DNA from: Lathyrus oleraceus
Lineage: Eukaryota; Streptophyta; Magnoliopsida; Fabales; Fabaceae
Length of the DNA stretch: 64,000 bases
Assembly (NCBI RefSeq): GCF_024323335.1
Contig: NC_066581.1
Span: 460,867,197-460,931,196 of the forward strand
Direction of reading: 5' to 3'
In this document: positions 34,821 to 45,504 of the stretch, piece after piece
Layout: each line of letters begins with the position of its first letter
Numbering within the stretch: position 1 is the stretch's first letter
Notes under the pieces: generated by a model
What the model was told of the DNA's origin: nothing
What the model saw: only the letters and a program-made list of their open reading frames with translations
Database searches by the model: none
Program-made: the position numbers and the translations under genes

Positions 34821-36260
34821 ACAACTTCTAGCTTATCACTTGGGATACCGAGAATGTTTTATGCTTACATGCGTATGTTTGAATCTTTCAATGGCGTAAT
34901 GCTCCATGAAAATGGAAATGCTACGCGATTTGGGAGGATGCAATGCAATATGATTCTACATGCAGGGATGCGAAATGCTGGGTAGAATGCCAAGCTGAGG
35001 CAAGGGGATCTACTGGGGAAATGATCACCATCTTCTGGACCCTGGCAAGGCTGTTGGAGATGCACAACGCAAAGAATTCTGTGGGGAAATGACCCGCCAC
35101 ACGGTGTTCTAGCAATGACGAAATACCGAGATTCTGACTAGGGAGAGAACGACACTGAACACCTGCTGTTGGGGAAAGCGATAGTGGTTCTGGCAACCAC
35201 GATCTGCGAGAGATGACTCAACAGGGGAAGCAAACACTGATACGGTACCGAGGTTCTGCTTCAAGGAAAGAAACCATGGATCTGGCATTGGGGTAATCGA
35301 TCTGGCCTCGAACTCTAAGGAGCAGCCACTTCTGCTGGGAAGATACAATCTGGCACTGTCAACTCCGCTGGGGGTATACAATCTGGCACTGTCAACTCTA
35401 CTGGGGAGTGTATATTCTGAAACAACCGCTTGGGGAAGTACGATGGTGAGAAACTGCTGGGGATTGAAGAATCCAACACTCTGATCAGCTCTGCAGGGAT
35501 AAGATACCGAATTCGTCTGTTGGTGACTTCACTGGGGAAGATATTCACGGTCATCTGAAGGGGATTTTAAGGAAATGCCCCGAGGGTATCTGTTCTGAAT
35601 AGACGATCCAAAGCACTTAAAATTTACAACAATTTTAAATGTTTATTAAGCATGTACCTGTAAAGCCCTTATGTGTCATGATGCAATGTTTATCAAAAAT
35701 TCGGACGTCATTTTTGCAAACAAAACAGTAAAATGAAAATGAAAACAGAGATATACTGAATAACATGATTTTATTGATTGAATGGCCTTTGAATAGGCAT
35801 TTACATCAGGAAGCAATCCCTGGAAAGAGGTAATCGCACAAAAGATAAAAACAGAAATTAATCTAATGGCAATGTGAAATGGATTACTATTGGGTTCCAA
35901 TTCTGCTATGACTTGCCCGTCTTCAAGATCCTCCAGATGATCAGCCTTTTGAAAAGGTGATTGGACTGTTTCCTACCTTTCAAAAATTTCCAGTCATCGA
36001 CATGAGATGAGATTCAGAACTAACTCAGAACGCAGTCTTTCGCTTAATCCCTAACTTTTGCCTGGATCGCCCTTTTCGGGTTTTCAATCCACCGGGATAC
36101 CCATTTTTGCCTAAGTTTCCTTTTCAGGTTTTCAACTTACCGGGTGTACGATCTTTTCATTTTTAATCCCTAATTTTTGCCCGAACCTTTTCATTTTCTT
36201 GATTCGTCGGGATGCCCATTTTTGCCTGGACTATTCTTTTTACTGTCCAGCGGGTCTATT
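34821..36260 (-). other. Ogre B 3' noncoding region
   Basis: I see no gene. Degenerate ctggggaa motifs recur every 30-80 bp from 34755 to 35545. The stretch 35690-35880 resembles 28310-28500 of Ogre A. The stretch 36040-36258 carries the same ttttgcc...ccgggat units that follow the Ogre A integrase. Confidence 0.7.
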
Positions 36261-38165
36261 TTATGCGAAGTATTTTTTAACTGCGTCTGAGTTCACAGGG
36301 GAAGTGAAGTTTTCACCATCCATAGTTGCAAGCATTAAGGCCCCACCATCAAAAACCTTGGTGACAATATACGGTCCATCATAGTTAGGAGTCCACTTGC
36401 CCCTGTGATCTGTCTGAGGAGGAAGGATCCTTTTCAACACTAAATCTCCGACTTGGAAACAACGAGGACGCACTTTCTGATCAAAGGCTCTCTTCATCCG
36501 ACTCTGATACAACTGCCCATGACAAATGGCTGCCATTCGCTTCTCTTCGATAAGACTCAACTCATTGAACCTTGTCCGAATCCATTCGGCTTCGTCTAAC
36601 TTGACATCCAACAAGACTCTTAGAGAAGGAATCTCCACTTCAACAGGTAGGACTGCTTCCATACCATACACCAGGGAGTAAGGGGTTGCCCCGGTCGACG
36701 TACGTACTGAAGTGCGGTACCCATGCAAGGCGAAAGGTAGCATCTCATGCCAATCTCTGTACGTGACGACCATCTTCTGCACAATCTTCTTTATATTCTT
36801 ATTTGCCGCCTCAACAGCGCCGTTCATCTTAGGGCGGTAAGGGGAAGAATTGTGATGCTGAATGTTGAAGTTCCGACACAACTCCTTCATCATTTTGTTG
36901 TCGAGATTAGAACCATTATCAGTAATGATTCTTTCGGGAATCCCATAGCGACAAATGATTTCTTTCTTGATGAAACGGGCAACCACATGTCTGGTGACAT
37001 TCGCGAACGACGCTGCCTCGACCCACTTGGTGAAATAGTCGATGGCAACAAGGATGAAGCGATGCCCATTGGAAGCAGTCGGCTCAATCTTTCCAATCAT
37101 GTCAATGCCCTACATAGAAAACGGCCACGGCGAAGACATCACATTCAGAGGATTTGGCGGTACATGCACCTTATCAGCATAAATCTGGCATTTATGACAC
37201 TTCTGAGCATATTTGAAGCAATCTGACTCCATGGTCATCCAATAATAACCCGCTCTCAACAATTTCTTAGCCATTGCATGTCCGCCGGCATGAGTACCGA
37301 AGGAACCTTCATGAACTTCCGGCATTTACATGTCTGCCTCGTGTCTGCCCACGCATCTGAGCAAAACCATGTCGAAGTTCCTCTTATACAGCACATCGTC
37401 TTTGTTCAAGAAGAAACTACCTGCCAATCTTCTCAAAGTCTTTCTGTCATTGTTGGATGCCCCTGCAGGGTACTCTTGATTCTTCAGAAAGCACTTGATA
37501 TCGTGATACCAGGGCTTGTCATCGACTACCAGTTCAGCAGCAAACACATATGCGGCCCTGTCAAGGCGCATCACACCGATCCTGGGAGCATGGTTCCAAC
37601 GAATTACCTTGATCATGGAGGATAAAGTAGCAAGTGCGTCTGCCATCTGGTTCTCATCACGAGGTATATGATACAATTTTACTGTTGTGAAGAAAGTCAA
37701 CAGTCTTCTCGTGTAATCTTTGTAGGGGACCAGAGTGGGCTGGAGAGTATTCCAATCACCATTCACTTGATTGATCACCAGAGCCGAATCTCCAAAGATG
37801 TCCAGAGTCTTGATTCTCAGATCAATGGCTTGCTCAATACCCAAAATACAAGCCTCGTACTCAGCTTCATTATTTGTGCACTCAAAAGTCAAACGAGCGG
37901 TGAAAGGTATGTGGGCACCTTTCGGAGTTGTAATGACAACACCAATTCCACTTCCTCTAGCATTGACAGCCCCATCAAACAACAAAGTCCACTTTTCGTT
38001 TGGATCAGGTCCCTCCTCAACAACTGGCTCTTCACAGTCTTTCATCTTGAGGAACATGATGTCTTCATCAGGGAATTCAAACTTCATCGGCTCATAATCA
38101 TCAATCGGCTGCTCGGCAAGGTAGTCTGACAGAATACTACCTTTGATGGCCTTCTGTGACGTGTA
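36261..38165 (-). pseudogene. Ogre B second RNase H and integrase, broken by stops
   Basis: Collinear with Ogre A 28892-30620. Visible: LLFDGAVNARGSGIG (RNase H), VPRDENQ-like IPRDENQMADALA, HHCC (HEGSFGTHAGGH, CHKCQ), DDE core (GIDMIG, AIDYFTKWVEAA, ITDNGSNLDN, GAVEAANKN), and a C-terminal domain ending KKYFA. Two stops interrupt it: TAA for Leu near 37326 (after HEADM) and TAG for Trp near 37110 (before GIDMIG). A third at 38166 cuts it off from RT. The first is a T-to-A change; the other two fit C-to-T/G-to-A change, as expected from methylated silent DNA. Confidence 0.92.
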
Positions 38166-39773
38166 CTAAATATCATACTCTGTTAAAATCATTTGCCAAC
38201 GAGCGACCCTTCCGGTGAGAGCTGGCTTCTCGAATATGTATTTCACTGGATCCATCTTAGAAATCAACAAGGTAGTATGGTTCAGCATATACTGCCTCAG
38301 TCGGCGAGCAGCCCAGGCCAAAGCACAACAAGTTTTCTCAAGCTGCGAATATTTGACTTCACAGTCGGTAAACTTTTTGCTAAGGTAGTATATGGCATGC
38401 TCTTTTCGACCAGACTCGTCATGCTGTCCCAATACACACCCCATCGAGTTCTCAGTCACTGATAGGTACATTATCAGAGGTCTCCCAGGAACTGGAGGTA
38501 TAAGGATCGGAGGTTTCTGTAGATACTCTTTTATCTTCTCGAAAGCCCTTTGACAATCTTCATTCCACCTGATAGCCTGATCTTTCCTCAGCAATTTGAA
38601 AATTGGCTCACACGTGGTTGTTAGGTGAGAGATGAACCTTGCAATGTAGTTCAACCTCCCTAAGAAACTACGGACTTGCTTCTCTGTTCTTGGCTCAGGC
38701 ATTTCCTGTATCACTTTTACTTTGTCGGGATCCACCTCAATCCCTTTTCCGCTAACGATAAAACCCAACAATTTTCCCGATCTCACCCCGAAAGTGCACT
38801 TGTTCGGGTTAAGTCTCAGTTTAAATTTCCTCAAACGCTCAAACAGTTTCTGCAAATTCACCAAATGTTCTTCTTCTGTCTGAGATTTGGCAATCATATC
38901 GTTCACATAAACCTCGATTTCATGATGAATCATATCATGGAACAGAGTTACCATAGCTCGTTGATATGTTGCTCCGGTATTTTTCAGACCAAACGCCATC
39001 ACCTTGTAGCAGAAGGTGCCCCATGGGGTTATGAAAGTTGTCTTTTCCATGCCTTCTGGTGCCATCTTGATTTGGTTATAGCCAGAAAAGCCATCCATGA
39101 AGGAGAATACCGAGAACTGAGCTGTATTATCCACCAAAACGTCGATGTGAGGTAATGGGAAATCATCTTTAGGGCTAGCTCTGTTCAGATCCCGGTAGTC
39201 GACACACATCCGTACCTTTCCATCCTTCTTAGATACTGGGACGATGTTTGCAACCCATGGCGGATAATTGGTGACTGCTAGAAACCCTGCATCCAACTGC
39301 TTTTGCACTTCTTCCTTTATCTTGACAGCTATCTCTGGTCTTGTTCTTCTGAGCTTCTGCTTGACCGGAGGACAACCTTCTTTGAGAGGCAAGCGGTGTA
39401 CCACGATGTCTGTGTCCAGCCCAGGCATGTCCTGATAAGACCAGGCGAAGATGTCAACGTATTCTTGCAGCAATTCAATCAGCCCTTTCTTCACATTATC
39501 TTCTAAAGCAGCCCCTATCTTGATTTCTCTCTTGGCGTCCTCGGTGCCGAGATTAATCACTTCAACAGACACTTGATGCGGTTGAATAACCCTTTCCTCT
39601 TGTTTTAATAACCTGGTAAGCTCTTCAGGGAGTTCACAGTCTTCATCACCCTCTTCTTCAGCTTGAAAGATTGGATTTTCAAAGTCAAAGCGAGCCATAG
39701 CAGAACCGTTATCAATAGGATCCGGTGATGTGCATCTGCATGAGTGATGGTATGTGCTTATGAGTGTGAACAA
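38166..39773 (-). pseudogene. Ogre B reverse transcriptase and RNase H, catalytic Asp lost
   Basis: The frame of 535 codons includes the N-terminal MARFDFENPIFQAEEE region, DIFAWSYQDMPGLDTDIV, MCVDYRDLNRASPKDDFPLP, FSFMDGFSGYNQIKM, RNase H LSVTENSMGCVLGQHDE and ALTGRVARWQMILTEYDI. The catalytic box reads YVND where Ogre A has YVDD, so the first metal-binding Asp of the pair is gone and polymerase activity should be lost. It ends in TAA in place of Gln at 38166. The first 25 residues before MARFDF may be the end of an intron plus exon start, as Ogre RT is known to follow a spliced intron. Confidence 0.92.
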
Positions 39774-39978
39774 GAAGTGAAAACTAAACTAAACATTGCC
39801 ATTTTTTTTATTTTGAAAAACTGCAAAAATAGAAAGACAGAGAACGAAATATTTGAATGCAAAAATACGTCCTTTATTTATGATAAAAATGCAAGTGTCA
39901 CATAGACAGGCCCTACAATGAGTCATTACGCCCTAGGCGGAACGTAAGACTTGGATATGCATGAATAAACAAAGAAAA
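39774..39978 (-). other. Putative Ogre intron between pro and RT
   Basis: The stretch separates the end of the gag-pro frame (VTFLKE stop) from the RT frame. Published Ogres splice an intron here. A possible acceptor ATGCAG lies near 39740 on the minus strand. I infer this from the family; no splice site is proven. Confidence 0.5.
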
Positions 39979-42029
39979 TTACTCCTTCAGAAAAGTGACT
40001 TGGACAATCTCCTCAGAAGACCAATTGTTGATGACTTCACCCGGGATCCTCAGACGCACCCAGTTGTCGATGTCGCAATCACTATCCCCATCTTCATCAT
40101 TGACCGTAGAGACCTGGCCATATTGGATGACACCCGCACTGGAGAAAGTAATCGGCCCCTGACGAGTCTGAGGCGTTGAAGTACACACATCCGAAACATC
40201 GGAATCAAGTTCAGCAAGTACATCAGAATCAAACGCCATGTTTGGAATATTAGCGGCAACATCATCATGGATCACAGAATCAGTAGGAACAACATCTGCA
40301 AATTCATCAGTAGCATCTTCAAACACTTCTTTCTCAACCCCTTCCACAGACTCTTGGATAGACAAATCTTCAACCTGGAGGATACCTTTGTCGAGCAAGG
40401 CCTGGATACCCCGCTGTAGCTTCAAACAACCTCCACTCTGAGTGGCACAATCCAAACAATCCTTCCCACAACCGGGAAAAACATCGGCCTTCAGCAAGCA
40501 TCCTTTGATATCCAACAATGAAGTCTTCAACTTCAACACATCCTTAATGGGCTTGGCTTTTCCTTCCATCATATTAATGTTTGCACCACCATGCTGCGGC
40601 ATGGGATTGTTGACGACATTAGGAGCCGGTGCAAGGTTGATGGCTTTTGAATCTATGAGGTCCTGAACTACGTGCTTAAAAGCTTTGCAGTTCTCAATGT
40701 TGTGGCCAGGTGCCCCAGAGTGGAAGCTACACCTAGCGTTGGCGTCGTAACCCACCGGAAGTCTACCAACAGGAGGAGCCAGAGTGCGCAACTGCACAAG
40801 TTGTAGTTGTTGAAGACTAGAAAGCAACTGAGCGTACGACATTGGAAGGGTGTCGAAACGCCGGTCCATCATCCTTTGCCTCTGTTGATAAGCGGGTCTG
40901 TTACCCGGTTGCTGCTGCTGTTGATACTGAGCTGGTTGACGTTGTGATTGTTGTTGTTGTAGTGGCGCTGCAGCTGGAATGGTCACAGCCGCAACATACG
41001 GTTGCTGATGATAATTCTGAAAATTATTCCTCCGGTTATCGCTGTTCTGATAAGAAGATATGGCATTTGCATCCCCTGTCCCCTCTTCTGTCCCTGAATG
41101 AACGGCTTCTTCACCCCTGATGAGGATCCACCTCCACTCTGGCTCTTATAGGTCTTTAGGTAATTCTCCACCCTTTCTCCAGTAGAGACCACATCAACAA
41201 AGTTGGAAGCATTGCAACCTACCAGACGCTCCAAGTAAGGTCCAGGCAGCGTATTCATGAACATGTTGGCCATTTCCTTTTCCAACATAGGAGGCTGAAC
41301 ACGGGAAGCTGTATCCCTCCAGCGTTGAGCGTATTCCCTGAAGCACTCATTGCTTTTAAGAGACAGATTCTGAAGTTGAGTTCTGTCCGGAGCCATGTCT
41401 GCATTATACTAATACTGCTTCACGAAAGCCTCTGCCAAATCCCTCCAGCAACGAATGTGGGCTCTGTCCAGCCTCATATACCATTCCAAGGATGCCCCAG
41501 CTAGGCTATCCTGGAAGAAGTACATAAGTAGCTTCTCGTCATCAGAGTATGCAACCATTTTACGGAAATAGGCTTGCACGTGAGTTTTGGGGCAAGAGCT
41601 GCCATGGTATTTGTCAAATATCGGGACCTTGAATTTCGGTGGCACCCTCACACCTGGGACCAGCCCCAAGTCAGCAACATCTACTCCCAGAGGATTCTGT
41701 CCTTCCACTGCTTTCAACCTCTCTTCCAATCTTCTAAACATGGGGTCCATGCCAAAGTCTTCCTGAAGCAAGGGAAACTGATCATCCTGACCATCCTGAA
41801 TGGGTTGTTGATCTAGGTTGACATGTGGGATCGGGATAGGCCCCGGTACATTGGGACCATTAGCCTCTCCAGCTGGAGGATCCGCCAACGTCTCTGGTTG
41901 AGTAATAGGGGGATCCCTCTGTACCAACAATCTAAGCTCCTGCTGTCCTTGAGCCACCCCTTGAACCAAATCCATGAATTGATTCATGCGAATCTTCATC
42001 TCGGCGAGCTCTGCTTGTAGGCTCTCCAT
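39979..42029 (-). pseudogene. Ogre B gag with pro remnant; protease absent
   Basis: The gag starts MESLQAELAEMKIRMNQFMD at 42029. Then come the capsid region (SLEWYMRLDRAHIRCWRDLA, ERLVGCNASNFVDVV), a Gln-rich stretch and a CCHC-like finger (CSFHSGAPGHNIENC). A TAG for Gln near 41407 and a frameshift near 41070 break it. After GCLKLQRGIQALLDKGIL the frame runs through an acidic linker straight into DGDSDCDIDNW and VQVTFLKE, the family's C-terminal end. The aspartic protease (a DTGSS-type motif) and its long flanks, normally between these points, are not present, yet the reading frame is kept. Confidence 0.85.
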
Positions 42030-42421
42030 CGCTCTCTATTGATTCCTTCGGGTACCGTATCGGTGAATGCCTGTGTCAGCTATCCTACTAGTGGGACACC
42101 AAACAATATGAGAACACTGCAGCGGTACCTGTTATGCAAGATATGACAATGAATATGTAAATGCAATGCCATGTTTATCAAATCCAAAAGGTATCCTACC
42201 CCCTTGATTCTAGTCTCACATCAGGCGAATAGTGCAAGAAGACTGAGTCATGGATAAACTTCTGAGATCAAGATGCAACAAAGGGAAACCAACATACAAA
42301 TGAGTTCCAGGAAAGGGGCCTTAGCCAAAAGTACATCAAAAGAGGATCCCCACAACAAGCCTGTGGATTATCACTACACAGCAACGAAACAAAAAGTAAA
42401 GGGAGGAACATAAACCAGGGA
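42030..42421 (-). other. Ogre B spacer between ORF1 and gag
   Basis: I see no coding in these 392 bp. Ogre elements are known to keep ORF1 separate from gag-pol. Confidence 0.6.
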
Positions 42422-44094
42422 TCAGCCTCCTGTATACAACCCATAAGGACTGCTCCTCACTTTATCCAGTAATGCCACCGTGTCGGGATGATCTGGAGAT
42501 TCTGTCAACTGCCGGATAAACAGATTCCTCTTGTGAATGATCCCATCCAGTTTGTTGATGTGCTCTCTGTAGTAATTCCCATCATCTTCTCCGAATACCT
42601 CTTCAAGTCTGGATTTCTTCAAACCTGCCAACAGCTTGAGTTCTTCAATCTGTCCTCGAGCCTCATGGAGTTGATCTGTGATGTAGCCATTAGTAGAACG
42701 GGTGCACAGAAGCTCATTGTTTTTCCCCTTCAACAAAGTCGTCAATTTCTCTATCTGACCAGTCAGTTCGGCTACTGTCTCCTCCTCCTTTGCCTTCCGA
42801 GAAGTTGAAAATGCATCCCATTGCTTCTGCCACCCAACTAATTTACCATGAGCATCTACTAACTGCTGCTTGACTCGCCTCAACTCAGAACTGGATGATC
42901 TCAAGGCTTCGTCTGTCTTCCTGAAGAAGTCCGCCTCCACAGCAAATCTCCTCTCTGCTTCCTTTTGCACTCTGACGGCTTCCCCCTTCTGATATTCTGC
43001 CTTTTGGAATTGATGCATACAGTCTTGCAACTTCTCACTTAACTCTGAGTTCTTGGTTTGAAGTCCCTCCATGGCACTCTTCAACTTGTCGTACTCCTCT
43101 CGGCTCACCATTGTTGACTGCTCAGGAGTAGGTGGATACAAAGGTTCTTCAATAGGGAACGACAGACCAAACTCTTCGACTCTTCCTTGAAGCCACTCTT
43201 CATACCGAGGGTAAGTTCTACAATCTCCTTTTCCAAGGACGGTTCTTCCTCTCTTGATCACCTTGAGCCAGGCCTCAGCTGCCTTACGGGATACCGTCAA
43301 ATCAGGCGAAGAATGGAAAAACAGAGATTCTTCCACATCCTTTTCCCAAAGGCGGAGTTCTTAAAGCATATCCAAACTGTCTAACTGCTAGAGAAGGATT
43401 ATAGTTGATTCCTCCTCTTCTTCCTACCAACGGAACATTTGGGAAGTTCCCACAACTATGAATAATATCTGCCCGAAGCAAGCTCCGGTCGAACCACCAA
43501 GAAATATCTTCAGCTCTCAACCCCATCAATCTCTTCGACCAACTCAACGAGTCCTTGACATTAGCGAACACTCCTGATTTGGGTAGGTGAGAACTGAACC
43601 ACCTATAAAACAAAGGCACACAATAATTCAACAATCCCCCTTTTCTATTCTTATTTCTGTGGTGCACTGAATGAAAGAAATCTCCTAGCAAGGTCGGTAC
43701 TGGATTTCTCAACACGAAGAGGCGTATTGCGTCCATGTCCACAAATTTGGCGACATTAGGGAACAAGACAATCCCATACACGCAAAGAGCCAACACAGCA
43801 TTGAAACCCCTCTGGTTACCGTCTTCCAGCTTCTTCTTTGCTTCTCCCAGTAAGAAACTCAGATGAAAACCACTAACTTCTCCCTTCTGACACATATTAG
43901 CCTTCCAGACTGATTCCTCCAAATATGCGGCTGAAGCAACCATGCTGAGATCGGGCAGAAACTCAGAACTGTAGAACAATAATTGTGACCTGATAGGAAC
44001 TCTGAGAAAACTGGCAATCTCCTCCAGAGTAGGGACCAAGATATAATCCGAGAATGTGAAACACCTCAATGGAGGGTCATAGAACTGTAGCAGT
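42422..44094 (-). pseudogene. Ogre B ORF1, main part (cut by SIRE)
   Basis: ORF1 is an extra gene typical of Ogre, upstream of gag, of unknown role. The N-terminal part (RCFTFSDYILVPTLEEIASF, LALCVYGIVLFPNV, WSKRLMGLRAEDISWW) resembles plant-mobile-domain proteins. The C-terminal 200 residues are a long charged coiled coil (about 42500-43100). A 1-nt frameshift at about 43302-43336 splits the two parts. The first ~60 codons lie at 51453-51636 beyond the SIRE, which entered at GCAGT. Confidence 0.88.
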
Positions 44095-45145
44095 TGAAGG
44101 TGAGAAAAACAAGAAAGGGGGGGGGGGGGGTTTGAATTGTTTTGAAAAATAAGCGCTTTTCAAAATGAAAAATCACACAAGGATTTTATACTGGTTCGCT
44201 TATAACACAAAGCTACTCCAGTCCACCCGGCCAAGGTGATTTCGCCTTCAACAAGGACTTAATCCACTAATCTTGAAAGATTACAAACAACACCTAAGAG
44301 AGAAGAGAATCTCTTAGTCTTCTCAAGTCTACAGACCACACAAAGTCACTTGAGGAAATCAAACAAATAAAAGATACAAGATATGTAATCTAGAGTGCTT
44401 CTAAGAAAGCAAGTATTACAAACTTAAGAACAGATTTTTCACTTAATAAGCAAAAGCTTAGTGAAATTCTTTGAGAGCAAAGATGATTTTCTTGAGCGTG
44501 AAATAATTCAGTATAGTTTTGGCTAGTTGATTTCTTGTTACTGAATGTTGATTGCAGCTCTATTTATATATGAGTTGAAGTAGTGGTTGAACTGGTGGAT
44601 ATTAGAAGGAGTTTACTCCATTTCATAAATAGCTTCTGCAGTTTAACTTTTCATCTTTGAAGTGACTACTTACCACAAGTAGTATTTTTCTTATTGGAAT
44701 TGAAGATTAACGTCTCTTTCTCTGTTTAGGAAATCTATTTGAAAATCTTTACTTGACTTGAACGTTACTTTTTCATGATTAGCAAATCCATAATCAGAGT
44801 ATTTGTGTTTCTGGAGAATCTTGGAATCTTGCTTCTGATGTTGATCTCTTGAGAGTTCAGATGGCGCTGATAACTTTCAGAATATACAGATAACGTTTCT
44901 CCAGAATCAGAGCTTCTAGACTTTACTTCATGTTCAGATGCTTCTGATACTTTGCAGTTTTGTCCAGAGTCAGAGCTTCTAGACTTTCTTGAACGTGCTT
45001 CCACTTCAGATGCTCCTAATACTCTAGAATTTGTATCTGATCTTGTTGTGCATCTGATGACATCATCAGATTCATTTCTTCTTTCTTTAGAACCCTGCAC
45101 ACTTAGAAACTTTTCGTTAGGGTGCCATTTTTGGTTTCATCCTTT
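44095..45145 (-). repeat. 3' LTR of SIRE copy 2, missing 50 bp of U3
   Basis: It aligns with 50352-51402 at a constant offset of 6257 and no indel. From 45146 the sequence departs, so the counterpart of 51403-51452, including the TGTAAGAAC end, is missing. A TATA-like tatttatata is at 44561-44570. Confidence 0.92.
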
Positions 45146-45504
45146 CTCGTTCAGCTTGCAAAACGACACCTCAGAATGCGTTAAACACAACACTCAAAAT
45201 AGCACGCTTGGGGGAAAAATGATTACAGCTAATAAATGAATGTCTAATCCCAACAGTACGCACACTGCTCTAGGAGATTTCAAACGTTCTGACCTTTGAT
45301 TTCTATTGACAGCTGTCTAGAAGTTCTAGGGTTAGACGTTTAACGCTCCACGTGTTGATGTATCTGATCTTCAGGAATACCAAAGGATTGGTTTCTGAAG
45401 ATTTCTAACTCAGATATCTTCTTAACTTGTAGAAGTATCAGAGTCAGAGGCAGAAGTGTATTTGTTTTTATCAGAGTCTCATTTTACATGTTCAGAGCCA
45501 AATT
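45146..45504 (-). other. SIRE copy 2 3' noncoding stretch
   Basis: It lies between the pol stop and the 3' LTR. It matches the first 297 bases of the window (copy 1) from about 45212. There is no env-like ORF, unlike some SIRE elements. Confidence 0.75.

Noticed and set aside
44117..44130. Run of 14 G as an assembly artefact
   Set aside because: The same length occurs in both LTRs (44117-44130 and 50374-50387), which fits identical young LTRs, though homopolymer error cannot be excluded.
45146..45504. Possible env-like ORF after SIRE pol
   Set aside because: Only about 360 bp lie between the pol stop and the LTR and no substantial frame is present.
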